Counted from the first letter of the stretch, positions 14,241 through 27,907 are shown. The stretch is 64,000 nucleotides of DNA from Burhinus oedicnemus (GCA_008921705.1 VFFE01006594.1:200980-264979), one strand, 5' to 3'. Notes: a model not told the origin generated them from the letters alone. A program made the numbers and translations.

Positions 14241-16165
14241 GATTTATGTTAGAAGGCAGTTGTGGGGTTTGGATTAATATATTAAACAGTCGAGTCTTCT
14301 ATGAGGATGTAAAATCTGGAGCTTTGTATTTACAGACTCAAGTTTTTGCTCTTTAAATCAAACAAACTGACTCTGTTCACCATAACTATGTGCAGTGTTG
14401 CCACTCTTGATACAAGAGGGAAATAAAGTGACACTTCATTATAATGTACTATGTCAATATTTCCCAGTTAATTTTCTCTGTAAATAGCCTTAGTTGTTTC
14501 CATTCCCCACTACTTTGGGTCTAAATTAGTGTACGTTGATGTCATGGACAAATTTCTCCCTAAATCTTCCTGAACTCTTATGGTGCTTACCTGTCCATTC
14601 CTCATCCATCTGTACTCCCACTAATCCTTGTTTTGTATTTTAGGAAATGCTAGATTTCAGATTTCCAAAACATCTGTCCTAAACATGAAGTATTTTAAGA
14701 GACTGAAACATGCTTTCAGATGAAAACTATCTCCAAACTACTCAATACCTTTAAAGAAATAACTGAACAAGACAAACAAGATGATTAACCAGGAGACAAC
14801 TTTTAGGTAAAATTAACTCTTTTCAAAGCATGTATAAGTCCCGTGCCATGCCAATGTGCTGAGAACTACATAAGGAAAATCACAGGAATTTTGACACTCT
14901 CACCTACTTTGCTTGAATTTTGCAGCATTTCAAAATATAAGTTCAGAAGAGCAAGGATAGTTTCTTCCTATATCTCTGTAAGAACTATGGAATATATTAG
15001 AGTGATAATTTAATTTGTTTCTTTCAGATCTCTTCAAAACTTCAAGATTTGCACCAGTTCTTAGGTAGCTCAAATACACTGTGCCATCACTTAAGTTTCT
15101 TTTTGCAAATCAAAGTCACACCAGTTCTCACAAGCTTGGTTGCATTCTGGAGACAGCGTTATATGCCAAATGCGCATAATTCTATTATTACCTTCAAGTC
15201 TATATCATTCATCATTCTTAAACAGATATAATTTTCTAATTAGAGTAGTGAATGAGGCATTGTACCAGGCTTTATAAGACATAAATTCTGTTCCCAACTC
15301 TGCAGTGGACCTGTGGGGCAAATTGTTTCAGTTCTCTACGAATTAGTTCCCTTAGCTGTATTGGAAGGTAATGATCTATTCTGATGAGCTTTAGATATAG
15401 TGTTTTAAAGTATTCATCTTTCTTCTGCATGCCAGACCAAGACTCAAAGTAGAACAACTTTTCCCAGAGAGATCTAATTGAAGAAGCAGACATACAGCCT
15501 TCTGGCCTAAACTTTATACGGAGAGCAATACAAATTTCTTAAAACACAGTCCTACAGCCCCTATGTGAATTGCCCATTTATAACACATTCAGATTCCTGG
15601 TTCTCTCATATTAGTTCATTTGCTGACATAAGCTATTCCTCCTCTATGTGCTCTTGGCAACGACTGATAAAAAAAATGCCATTCCATTGAAAGGTGCCAT
15701 CATTTGACACCTGACATGGATCTGGCCTGTTAACCTGCAAATTCTTCCCCTGAGACCACTCAGCTCACGCAGCAAGGCAATTCTGCAAAAGGCGACGCAG
15801 CATGCTGAGGACACATGACATACAAATTAGCTGACCACCAGGTAAGTCCAGAGCCCAACAAAGTACAGCTCTGTCACTGTGGTTCCACACTGAGCTCACC
15901 AGCTCAGTAGCCTGTGAGTCACACCAAAGTGGGCCTCTGAACCCCTCTGGAGATCCACGCTGGTACCTCTGCACAGCATTGCCCTGCACAACGTGGAAGT
16001 ACCGGTGCGTCCAGATCTGCATCAGACCCCCTTGAATTATAATCCACCACATGGTATTAAAACAGCCCACATCAGCTATTTGAAAATATCTCTCTCCTGT
16101 ATTACAGCACCATCTAAATTACCAATATGAAGGCAAACAGCCATCAGTGAAGGGTCCTGGCTGCC
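14241..16165. other. Non-coding stretch, no gene recognised
   Basis: I find no protein, RNA gene or repeat family that can be named. The largest open frame (15,765-16,070, minus strand, 101 codons) overlaps slightly GC-richer sequence and matches no domain I know. Confidence 0.55.
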
Positions 16166-16169
16166 TCTG

Positions 16170-16450
16170 CTTCATGTGACTGGCCTGATATAATTCCTGC
16201 TGAAGCCACTAGAATGACTCCCATAAGATCCCAGGTTTGTTGAACAAAATGCACTTTTACTTCCTCCAGTTTTATCTTCTAAGCAATTCCTTAGCCATCT
16301 TAAGCATTCATCACCTAATCCATATTTAGAAGGCTTTATGCAGTAATCCATCATGTGAAACCTTGTTGAAAGCTTTCCTGAAAATCCATCTATAAAATGT
16401 CTACCAGGTTTCCCTCTATGTAAGCCAATCATTATTCCATTTAAAAATGT
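16170..16450 (-). mobile_element. Old CR1 LINE fragment, reverse transcriptase region
   Basis: The minus-strand translation contains degraded CR1 reverse transcriptase sequence. A 'GLGDECLRWLRNCLEDKTGG' segment corresponds to the CR1 block that follows the [11 protein letters not shown] motif (usual form GLDxxTLRWVKNWLDGR). The preceding motif is corrupted. It lies some 280 bases left of the 3' end of a much better preserved CR1, and its order relative to that copy is wrong for one element, so it is a separate and older insertion. Confidence 0.6.
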
Positions 16451-16731
16451 AATCAGAATTATTTGTCATAATTTCTTCTTCCCAAACTCACGATGACTCA
16501 TTCTTATAACATTCATTCTCCAAATACAACTTTCAACTCTCTGTGAACATTATCACAAAAATGTCTTAATAGTGTTGTTGGATTTAATGAACTTAATTTT
16601 CATCATCTTTCCCAGACTCTTCCCTCCATGTGATGTAAATATACATAATATTTTCTAGTCTCCTGTTGCTTTTTCAGTGTCAAAGGACATTCACAAAAAA
16701 AAATTCATTGCTCAGCCATTTTATATTTAGT

Positions 16732-19555
16732 CACAGAATCAGAGAATCATAGAATCATTTAGGTTGGAAGAGACCTTTAAGATCGAGCCCAACCATAAAA
16801 CTAACACTGCCAAGTCCACCCCTAACCCATGTCCCTAAGCACCACATATATATGACTTCTAATACCTCCAGGAATGGCGATTCCACCACTTCCCTGGGCA
16901 GCCTGTTCCAATGCTTGACAACCCTTCCTGTGAAGAAATTTTTCCCAATTTCCAATCTAAACCTCCCCTGGCACAACTTGAGGCCATTTCCTCTCGTCCC
17001 ATCGCTTGTTACGTGGGAGAAGATACCAACCCCCACCTCTCTACAACCTCCTTTCAGGTAGTTGTAGAGAGCCATAAGGTCTCCCCTCAGCCTCCTTTTT
17101 TTTCTCCAGGCTAAACAAACCCAGTTCCCTCAGCCACTCCTCATAAGACTTGTGTTCTAGACCTCTCATCAGCTTCATTGCCCTTCTCTGGACACGCTCC
17201 AGCACCTCAATGTCTTTCTTGTAGTGAGGGGCCCAAAACTAAACACAGGATTCGAGGTGGGGCCTCACCAGTGCCAAGTACAGGGGGACAATCACTTCCC
17301 TAGTCCTGCTGGCCACACTATTCCTGATACAGGCCATGATGCTGTTGGCCTTCTTGGCCACCTGGGCACACTGCTGGCTCATATTCAGCCAGCTGTCGAC
17401 CAACACCCCCAGATCCTTTTCCGCCGGGCAGCTTTCCAGCCACTCTTCCCCAGGCCTGTAGCGCTGCATGGGGTTGTTGTGCAGGACCCAGCACTTGGCC
17501 TTGTTGAACCCATACCATTGGCCTCGGCCCATTGATCCAGCCTGTCCAGATCTCTCTGTAGAGCCATCCTACCCTCAACCAGGTCGACGCTCCCACCCAA
17601 CTTGGTGTTGTCTGCAAACTTACTGAAGGTGCACTCAATTCCCTCGTCCAGGTTGTTGATAAAGATATTAAAGAGAAATGGCCCCAGTACTGAGCCCTGG
17701 GGAACACCAGTTGTGACCAGTTGCCAACTGGATTTAACTCCATTCATCACGACTCTTTGCACTCGGCCTTCCAGACAGTTTTTTACCCAGCAAAGAGTAT
17801 GGCCATCCAAGCCATGAGCAGCCAGTTTCTTCAGGAGAATGTTGTGGGAAACGGTGTCAAAAGCTTTACTAAAGTCCAGGTAAACAACAGCCACAGCCTT
17901 TCCCTCGTCCACTAAGTGGGTCACCTTGTCACAGAAGGAGATCAGGTTAGTCCAGCAGGACCTGTCTTTTCATAAACCCATGCTGACTGGGCCGGATCAC
18001 CTGGTTGTCCTGTATGTGCCGCGTGACGGCACTTAAGATGATCTGCTCCATAAACTTCACCAGCACCAAGGTAAGACTGACTGGCCTGTATTTCCCCAGA
18101 TTCTCCTTCTGGGTCTTCTTGTAGATGGGCGTCACATTTGCTAACCTCCAGTCAACTGGGACCTCTCCGGTTAACCAGGACTGCTGATAAATGATTGAAA
18201 GTGGCTTGGGCAGCACTTCCATCAGCTCCCTCAGTACCCTTGGGTGGATCCCATCCAGCCCCATAGACTTGGGTGTGTCTAAATGGTGTAGTAGCTCTTC
18301 CTCTTGGATTATGGGGGCTTCATTCTGCTCCCCATCCCCGTCTTCCAGGGGACTGGGTATCCAGAAAACAACTGGTCTTCCTATTAAAGACTGAGGCAAA
18401 GAAGGCATTAAGTACAGTACATCAGTCTTTTCCTCATCCTTTGTCACAATGTTTTCCCCTACATCCAATAGGAGATGGAGATTCTCCTTAGCCCTCCTTT
18501 TGCTGCTAATGTATTTATAGAAATGTTTTTTATTGTCTTTTACATCAGTAGCCAGGTTAAGCTCTAGTTGGGCTTTCCCTTGTAGTTCTCTCCCTACATA
18601 ACCTCACAACATCCCTGTAGTCCTCCTAAGTTGCCTGCTCCTTCTTCCAAAAGTCACAAACTCTTTTTTTTCCTGAGTTCCAGCCAGAGCTCTCTGCTCA
18701 CCCAGGCCGGTCTTCTTCTCCACTGGCTCACTTTACAACACATGAGGACAGCCTGCACTTGTGCGTTTAAGACTTCCTTCTTGAAGAACTTCCAGCCTTC
18801 CTGGACTCCTTTGCCCTTCAGGAATGTCTCCGAAGGGACTCGGTCAACCAGTCTCCTAAACAGGCCAAAGTCTGCACTCCCAAAGTACCCCCTCCTTAAT
18901 TCTCCGAGAACTGAAAACTACCATTTCATGATCACTGTGCCCAAAACAGCCTCCAACCATCACATCATCCACAAGTCCTTCCCTGTTCACAAGCAACAGG
19001 TCCAGCAGGCCACCTTCCCTAGTTGGCTCACTCACCAGCTGTGTCAGGAAGTTATCTTCCACACACTCCAGGAACATCATGGACTGTTTCCTCTCCGCTG
19101 TATTGTATTTCCAGCAGATATCTGGTAAATTGAAATTCCCCATAAGAACAAGGCAATTGTGAGATTTCTCCTAGCTGCTTATACAATATTTCATCTGCCT
19201 CTTCCTCCTGGTTGGTTGGTCTGTAACAGACTCTCAACATGCCTCGTTGGCCTTCCCCCTGATTCTTACCCATAAACAGTCAACCCTATCGTCACCATCA
19301 TCAATCTCTAGACAGTCACAACACTCCCTAACATACAGGGCTATCCCATCACCTCTCCTTCCTTGCCTATACCTTCTCAAGAGTTTATAGCCATCCATTG
19401 CAGCACTCCAGTCGTGCGAGTCATCCCACCATGTTTTCATGATTGCAACTATATTATAGTTTTCCCACTGCACGATGGCTTCCAGCTCCTGCTGTTTGCT
19501 GCCCATGCTGCATGCATTGGTGTAGATGCATCTCAATTGGGCTACTAATCCTGTA
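16732..19555 (-). mobile_element. Long 5'-truncated CR1 LINE
   Basis: This is a minus-strand CR1 retrotransposon. Its 3' terminus is at the left edge, where the plus strand reads 'tcacagaatcagagaatcat' and then 'ttaggttggaagagacc', the antisense of the CR1 end with its 8-base terminal repeats. It covers the 3' UTR, almost all of ORF2 and stops near the endonuclease start, so it is 5'-truncated at about 19,550 with ORF1 missing. Truncation is typical of target-primed reverse transcription. No target-site duplication is visible, as is usual for CR1. It is less diverged than the other minus-strand copies but its frame is broken several times. Confidence 0.93.
16755..19550 (-). pseudogene. CR1 ORF2 (endonuclease-reverse transcriptase), broken
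   Basis: ORF2 of CR1 encodes an APE-type endonuclease followed by a reverse transcriptase. Endonuclease pieces are at 19,234-19,536 (YTNACSMG, KTWWDDSHDW), 19,052-19,273 and 18,856-19,143 (MGNFNLPDICW, GHSDHE). Reverse transcriptase pieces are at 17,947-18,468 (SMGLDGIHPRVLREL, YRPVSL) and 17,385-17,924 ([30 protein letters not shown]). C-terminal pieces are at 17,239-17,532 and 16,755-17,075 ([12 protein letters not shown]). Several frameshifts join these pieces. Two key positions have aspartate replaced by asparagine: the endonuclease loop GDFN reads GNFN, and the catalytic FADD reads FADN. The gene is therefore inactive both by frame and by active site. Confidence 0.9.
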
Positions 19556-22500
19556 ACACGACTCTTAAGTTAATATTTAATGTTATATTACTCAAACACT
19601 TAGAGTGTTATTCTCAGTCTAAGATACTGTGCTTTAGTGCCTCCTTAACTTTTACTTCAATAATTACAAAATTATTGTATTTTCTCATTTGCCATTAGAT
19701 AGAGAAAAGAAAAATTCTTGAAACATGTTGTTCTTTAGCTATAGAAAAACAGTCAGCATAACATCTGCAGCTGAGGCACAGTTCAGAAATCACAGTGCTA
19801 CTGATGATGTGGACTACATGTCTGCCTGGTCACAGCAAGAATATCACTTCTATTGCATGTTTTATTTTGTCTCCATTTAAAAAGTAAACTAATTGGGTTA
19901 GTAGTCTGGTTATTCCCATACTGAACTCCTGTAGCAGTTAAAAAGTCAGAGCAGAAGAATAGACCTGAAAACTCCTGGCATCTTAGGAGGATGGAGTTAG
20001 GTCTTAGTTCAAGACTGAGGTCAGCTGCTTCTTTTGTGCAGAGAGGGTAACTTCATTGAATTGCATATGATTCAAGCTGATCTAGAACAGTTGCCAAATT
20101 AACAATAGGAGTTTTGAAGGGCAACCTTCTCATCGCTTATTCATATTCATTTGCATCCTAGTGCACTCAAAGGTTTTCTGTGCACGTATTCTGAGAATAT
20201 AGCAGAGTATTGGTAACATATTGCTCTAAATATGTTGTTCTATAAACCTCCTTGTTTATTCTCAGTTCTGAAGAAGTGACACCTCCATTGGGATACACCA
20301 GTAATCTCTGTCTCAGGAGGAATAAAACAGGTTTGTTGAGAGGAGGTCTTGGTTGTGTTATGAGCAAATGTCTTCCTTTCCATGTAGGTTGGCAAATCCA
20401 AAATGGTGTTTCACTATATATATTAACACCATTTTAATTTACATATATGGCCTCTTAATTATCTTGTGTTGCTGTGGTGAAGTCCTGACGTGCTCTTCTG
20501 ACTCCTGTGCATAACTTACGCTGCAACCTTTAGTGTTTTCTACAGGAGTTTTTGCACTCCTGGCCATCCTCATGGCAGATTTATTTTACGTTGCATGTCT
20601 CTGCTAAGTTTTGAAATTTATGATGGAAAAGAAAAACAAACCTCCAGTCCGAACTTCCTTCCTAAAACTCAGCAAAATCTGCACTCATATGTCACAGCCT
20701 CAGGGAATCATGTGTCTGTAGACTAGACTAGCACAAAAATGTAAACATCATTGTGCGGCGTGGACTCTAAAGCCATTGGCTTTTAGACAGCTACACCACT
20801 ACATCTGTTCAGCAGTACAATCAAGTTCCTTATGAATATTCAACTGCTTGCAAACTTTTCTGGGCCCCAGAGGCTACTGTGGTCCACTCTTTAGAAACAA
20901 CATCCAAACTCTAATCAGTCATTTACACAGGTAGTGTGACTATTTCTGAAGGATGTAGGACATTCCCTTGCCCAAGATTCACATAGCATTCCATCACTTA
21001 GTCTGGAATTATTTCCTCAGTTATTTTTTAATTTTTATTTGTACTGAAATTTTAAGTATGAATCAGCCAGCATGCATGAGTTGGAACCTTATTATTTAAA
21101 AGAAAATAGTACTAAAGGAGGGAGAAGGAATTATATATTTTAATCACAATGTATTTGGCTTACAAGTGTTGATATGTTAACTGCTAGCTAACTACTAACA
21201 GAAGACGAACAATAAACACACAAATTATGTATTTTTGAGCAAAAAGCTGGGCTCTGGTTTGGTACCACCACAGATATCTGCCATAGATGACTCTCCCATT
21301 TTGCTACGTTAATCTTTGTAGTTATTCTTCCAATGTCAAGACTACAAATAAATCAACACAATACACAGTTCACATTGCTAACAGCAAGTAAAAGTCCCAA
21401 GATGGCAAGATTAACAAACAAGGAAGGATTTGGAAGAATATAAATTTTGAGAAAGTCTGCAGAGTGAAATGTATAGGGAAAATAAATATGGTAGAAAGAG
21501 GACAACAGAAGGAAACATTTGGACAAGCACTATGATGCCAGGCTTGTATGTTGACTTTTGAAGGTGTCCCTGTGTCTCTTGCACCAATTTCTTTACTGTA
21601 TCTCACTTCCACAGCATCACCAGCAGCAGCACCCATACAACTGCAGAAACATCCAGCTACAATCAGGATTTCATACATCATTTTTGTAGTTACTGTAACT
21701 TCAACCACCCCCCACTGCCACAGCAGGAACCTTCTTATGAGGAAGGGAAGGCACGCATCTACATATCTTTTAGAGCATCCCCTGAAAAATGTCATTGAAC
21801 CCCATTCTGCTGCTACACAGGCCTCGCTATGATATGTTTTGTCCTTTTTTTCCACCACAGTTTCTACAGCCTGTTGCCTGTCTGCTGTTAGTCTGGAAAG
21901 AAGCTTACCCTGAAAGACATCCAACCTCATGGCAAATTGCAGTAAGAGCAAGCTGGCTCCAACAGTGCCTTTGGGCTCCATCCACCTTAGGCCCTGCTGC
22001 TTTGTTAAAAGAGACATGTAGCCACGTCTGGTCCTTCTGCTATTGCCAGTGCCATTTCAGAAAAGGGTCAGCAATTTGCCATCCATCTCACAGGCACTGA
22101 AATGCTGGCATCACTCAACTGGCTGCCAGCCTGACATAACATTGGGCCTAAACTCCCTTTGATATCCTCTACTGCCCAGTTGGAAAAACATCATTCTAGA
22201 GAGAATAAACACAAGAGGAATACATGTCCACAGAAATGCCTGGAGTTTTTACATGGGAGTCAGCAAGCATCACAAAAGCAGCCCTGCTCTTGTGACTGCA
22301 GCTAAAAAAAAAAACCCTGAATGATTTATCTGAAGCACGATAGAAAGTTTGAAAGCAGACTAATAGCTGAAAGCTTTAAAAGATCATCTGTCCTCAGTCA
22401 TTAACCTTTCTGTCATTTACATCTTCCACCTTTCCCATGCATGTATGAGAGGCAGCAAAGAATCAAACTGAACTGCGACTCGCTCTTGCCTTAGAGGAAA

Positions 22501-25500
22501 TGAAGCTTTTAACTCTATGGTAGTGATGAAGAAGCAATCCAATGACTTGTAATGATGATCAGATTTGGTGGCCTCAACCCAGACGCTAGTGGATGTAAGC
22601 TCATATCTGCAGGTATTTCTCACTGCACCTAAAAAGCAGTAGCAGAAGAAAAATCAGTGGAATGGGCATCCTTCTTACAATCTCAACACACAAGTTGGGC
22701 ACAAAACTGCCCACAAACTGGGGCACAGGAAGGAGATGCTAAGAGGTTAACCCTCCAGTTCAGGGTTAAACAGGCATGAGGGTAGGCTTGGATTGCTACT
22801 GCCTGGACTGCGGCAGTGTTCAGTGGGGGACAGGTCTTCAGGCTCCTGCAAAGTTCAACCTGTCCTTCCACAAGCAACCTGCCACTAGCACAATGAAATC
22901 CATGGCAGAAAGAAATATAAATGATAAAAATGTAAAAATCCAAGCTTTACTGTCAGGAAAAAATTGCAATTTTTTTGCAAATTTCAACTGCTATAGCCAT
23001 GGGTGACGATCAGCTCCTTCTTCCAACAAATCATTTATGCAGCTGCATAATTGATGTTCAAACATCCATTTTTCCTCCCTCTTCCTTTCTTTCTTGTGAG
23101 CTTTTTTTTTGTTGTTGTTGCTAAGTCTTGTGATGATTTGTGCACATGCTTAGTGTTAATAAGTTGGTAAGCAGTCTTACTGAATACAAGTAGTCTCACT
23201 GAGTTCCATTTGCCAGTGTTATTAGGGTCACACAGTGTAATCCACAGGAAAGCAGAAGCTTACAATCCCATGTTATAAAGTAAGACAAGTTATACTAGGA
23301 AAGTAAAAGGTGTATTGAGATGGGAATGCAGCCATGTGTCCTTGCATGTGGGCATATATGCACATATATTAAAACAGAGATGCCAATCAGTACAGCAGTT
23401 AAGAAGGAAGGAGGAAAAGAGCTAGGAGGTAGTTTTCAGTCAATTAAATCAAAATTAATTGTGAGAATAAACAAACTAATAATGTAAATATCAGAACATT
23501 AGATTATTCTAGAGAACTGGCTTAAAGAAGTCACATAATTTTATTATCAGCCCCAGTGGCTGGGTTATTGTTACAGAATGCAGAAAGATTCCTCTCAATT
23601 AAAGGCAACTATTTGTTCTGCAGTTGATAAATTATTTGCCAGCTTTGTCTAATACTGAAATTTTGGCTTTATGCATTCAAAATTATTTAAATTATTAACA
23701 CACACGTAAAGGAAGCAAAAACTAGAATGCAGAATGTGTTCCACCTCACATGGTTCTGTTTTTCCCATGGGCCTGAAGGAAGGAAAGTGATTCTCAATGC
23801 TTTTCTTTTTTTCCCCCCACTGCTTTTATTTGATTTAATGAGGTAGCCCCCCTGCAACTTTGTATTTATGAATTCATAATGTGAGCCAGCAATTTCTTAT
23901 GCAAAGTCACGTAATTTGGTTGCAGACACTTTCTCCCCCCCCCCCAAGATATTGTTATCTGTCACATTTTATAATAGCACCATCTTTCTTCCATTAAAGA
24001 AATTACTTCAATAAGATTTCAGCTCTCCTAAGGCGCATCACAGGTAAAAACCTGAGTCATCACTCATTAAGTAGTTTTAAACTTGGCTATTGATACATAA
24101 GTTTAACTTCTGAAGCACCATTTTTTTCCTTCTGAAATTGTTTATTTCCAGCTTTCATTTCGATTTCTGCCAGGATATGACTTACGGTGTAGAGCAACTC
24201 TCTTCAGATCTGAGACGTATGTTCCAAAGCACATATGTTTGGCTTTCTCTTACTGCATGATGCCAATATGTGCTGCACAAAAGCCTCCTAAAATCAGCTA
24301 AAGCTGTCACAAAACCTCACTTCAGGAGGTCCTTTGTTTTGCTTCACCTCTTTCCCCAAAAGGTTACAGGGATGAGCTAGCTATTCACTAAGAAACACAG
24401 TTGCTTGCAAATCTTTATTCAAATTCAGTCAGCTAAAAAACGCATCTCTTAGTGCCTACAGCCCTAAAATATTCACAGATACTTGCATCAGTTAAGACTT
24501 TTCATGTTCATATTTTCCACATTTATTCATTATTTTCCTACTTTTTATTTGTGTTTCTACCTTGATGGTCATTGAGTCAAAGAGCAGAAACACTCTGTGT
24601 TCAGGTGACATTCGCAGACCGGCAAAACAAGAAGCTCATGAAAAACCTGTTGAAGACACTATCTACAATTAACCTGTGTGTTTCTCTGTGATGTTCCATA
24701 AATCTTTGTATGTGCTGAAATCAGAAGCAGTCCATTACAGGAGAAAGGGAGAGTCAACTCATTTGTATTTATTTATTTGTCCAACTGCACTTAGAAATAG
24801 ATCCCTGAAGGCAGGCAAAGAAACCTTTAAATCTGAAAATTCTACAGGAACATGGCAATTGCCACACTGGATCATACCTGAGGTACTCTATCTCCCAGTG
24901 GTCAGCAGCAAGTGTTTCAGAGGGCTGTTGTAGTATATGCCTCAGTTTTCAGCCCTCCTAGGTAGACTGTATTCATTGTTCTTTCTACCTTGGCAAAAGA
25001 TGCAACAGAAAAATAAGTCCTTTAGAAACGGACATAGAGAGACACTTCCAATGCCAAGGTCTAAAGGAAACAACAAAATGCTATGCATGCAAAAAGAAAA
25101 AAAATCAATTTCAGTATTAAATAAAAAAAAACTAAAAACAAAAACAAAGCAAGAGAAGATGCTCAGCCAAACAGAAAGGCAACATAACTGAAATGGATCA
25201 AAGACTACAATTTTTTGCACATGTTGAAATTTACCCCATGCAGAACGTCAGCAGAGGCCCAGGCTCTCCTTTAGCTGTCAATCCCTACCCTGAGATCTTT
25301 CCTGGGACTTCAGCAGTTCACAGGCTCTGTCTTTAGGACAGAGGTATACTTCACCCACAATACACAACCACCTTACAGGAATAACAGTCCATTGTATAAT
25401 CAAATCTAAGAGCTCAGCAGGAATTTTTTTCTTAACACTCAGATGTATGTGCAAACAAGAAGAAGAAGGTTATCCAGAGTTCCATTTGCATGTAGTAAAG

Positions 25501-25795
25501 GAATTAGAAACGGGCTGAAGTAGACCTGTGATCTGATGTGTGATGCCCCCCAAGCATTTCCAAACTTCCTTACACTCTGCTTAAACACAGATCTCCTCTA
25601 GCTCAATGAATCCCAAACCCTACACCCTACACCTTCAATCAACTCTCATTTCTTCTGCAACTCCAGCCAGGAACAGTTCCAGATGATAAGAGATGGGCAG
25701 ACACAAACCTGTGTGCTAGTCTCCATGCCATTTACCGTTATTTCAACTTCCTTCTCAGCCCCAAACACTCATCACTAGTAATCCCAGCCCTGGCT
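19556..25795. other. Non-coding stretch, no gene recognised
   Basis: No named element or gene is visible across some 6 kb. The section includes an 11-base C run at 23935-23945 and a 215-codon open frame on the minus strand (21,370-22,017) in locally GC-richer sequence. That frame shows no recognisable domain and is treated as unproven. The 22,680-22,880 interval is modestly GC-rich. I see no CR1 remnants here, which makes it one of the longest repeat-poor intervals of the window. Confidence 0.5.
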
Positions 25796-25799
25796 TTAA

Positions 25800-25860
25800 C
25801 TTAGATTGTGCATTCCTTAGGGCAGGGACTGGTGCCTTCTTATCTCAGTAAATAATTATG
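25800..25860 (+). repeat. L2/MIR-like 3' tail fragment
   Basis: The string 'ttagattgtgcattccttag' followed by 'ggcagggactggtgccttct' resembles the conserved tail shared by ancient L2 LINEs and their MIR-type SINE partners in amniotes (usual shape: gattgtaagctcctt..gggcagggactgtgtctt). The next bases, 'tatctcagtaaata', also fit. Only about 60 bases are recognisable and the rest of the element is gone. I infer an ancient insertion predating birds. The exact family cannot be set without a library search. Confidence 0.5.
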
Positions 25861-27905
25861 TTCCCAGTGGGAACCCATGGCTTTCTACTGGAAATGAGAA
25901 ACTACTGTTACAAGCTGGTGCTGTATTGACAGAGATGAGAAAATTCTTCACCGAGCAAGAAGTGATAAGTGAGAGTTGGACTGAAATGAGGAACATGATG
26001 ACAACCTCATCACCAGGTTGGTTACTTATCCGTAGGTTTACTGTGAAAGGAAGGGAATATTTATCGAGATTAAACGTGGAAGAAAAAAATAGGGACAGGA
26101 AAACAGAGAACAAGAAATATCTGTTCCTTACCACCTATCCACCTACAATCATTTTGTGGATTTTTGTCAAAAGCTGGAACAAGACATAAATAAAGAGGAA
26201 GTCATAAACACAGAGGTGCACAAAGAAGTTGACGGGTGGCTGGAAAGGCCTGGGAGGTGGGGCAGTGTTCCAGCCACTACCCATATAAATATTTCTCAAA
26301 ACTGGATTTTTTTACATCATTCAGTATCTTTTTTTTTTTCCACATCTTCTGAAAAGGCACCAAAGCTTCCTGTGTACAAGATTCCTATGGGATGAGATGA
26401 CATCCCATCTTTTGGAAGCAGAACTTTTAATGTGGCCAGTTGTAGACATGCTGTAGGATGCCCTAGGGATTTCTGTCTATTTCATTTCCTAGCATGAAGG
26501 AGTTGCTGCCAACTCCAAAGACAGAGAATTAGTCACTACAATAAAGCAGGAATCCTTCCTTTATTGCAAAGAAGCCTGTTTATCAGTTCAAGGAGACTGA
26601 TAAAAGGAAAAGTCATATCAAATTGCTCAATCACCATATGCAGCAATGGATTGATTAAGTACTAGTTGTCCCATACAAAACAAATGAAAAACAAAACCAT
26701 TGGTGTACTACTTCTAGTACAGCACATTAAAGTCATCAGTTACCAATATCTCAGTGCTACTCCAAGGCTCTTACACTTGCCAAGTAGGATATAACCTCAA
26801 CTGTATCATCTGTATTTTAATTATTTTCATTAAAAGCAAATAGGTCGGGGGGGAAAGAATCCATATATTATTATTGCATACCATAACATACCATAACACT
26901 CACAGTATCCCACTGCAATGCAGACCCCTAGCAATACTCTGTAGCGATCACCCATTTAAGGTTCAGCAAAAGTCATTCTGATTCATACATTCCTGAAGAA
27001 AAATGACTAGATAGCAGCAATATGAAACTACTTTACTGCACAAGAATATCAGCAATAAATAAACACACTGAAAGAACTGGGTACACAGACTTCTGTTTGC
27101 CAGAATAATTCCTCCATTGTGTTGACACTCTCAGATTCTTCAGCCCTTACCGGTTTCCAGTTTTACCTACACAGAAGTTCAACATTCCATCTCTTACAAT
27201 TCTTTATAAGCTTTTCTTCTATTCTTAATAAGCCAAACCAGATTTTTATTACTTTAACAAATCAAGCCAATAAACAGCTAAATGAGGGAATCTCTTTTTC
27301 TGAATATTTATTGGGCTGAGAGGAGAAAGGATATTATCACCTCATTTTAATCCTTACACCTAGTACTCTCCGAAGGCCTCCTGACAACTTTGTAAGGCAG
27401 GGCCAGCATCAAGGTGACCAGCTAAGAAGAGGGCATATGTCTTTAATGACAGCATGAGCTTTGAGCAAGTTGTACACAGAGAGGGGCCACCCCGCCTTTC
27501 CTGTAGGTTGTCAAACAGCCACAGTAGATAGCAATTTTTGAATGCTTGCATAGCTCCTTTTCAATAATTATATTAAGAGAAAAAAACTCTTACTCTCTGA
27601 GAAGTCACTTTAGTAGCAAGCCTGTGTTTTGACAGCTACTCCTACAGAGATGATTTCATACTTAGAGGAGGATAAGGCAAGTGTCTTCACCCATTTAGGC
27701 TTGACATGGGCAAAACAATACACGTAGCACAGACCCCACGGCAGGAGCAGTCTTTGCACCTTAGGAGGACAGGGGGAGAAAGAGGTTGAAGTGATGAGGC
27801 TGAAGTGCAAAGGAGGAGGAAAGATACAAGAACAGAGAAGAACATGCTTTAACTTGGTCACACGCTTTATCTTGGTCAGCCCTGAATTGGTCAGGCAGTT
27901 TGTCG
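25861..27905. other. Non-coding stretch, no gene recognised
   Basis: I find no gene or named repeat. There is a T run near 26,328-26,340 and a short two-copy repeat of the 10-base unit 'cataccataa' near 26,878-26,897. Open frames are short and show no domain. Confidence 0.55.
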
Positions 27906-27907
27906 TT

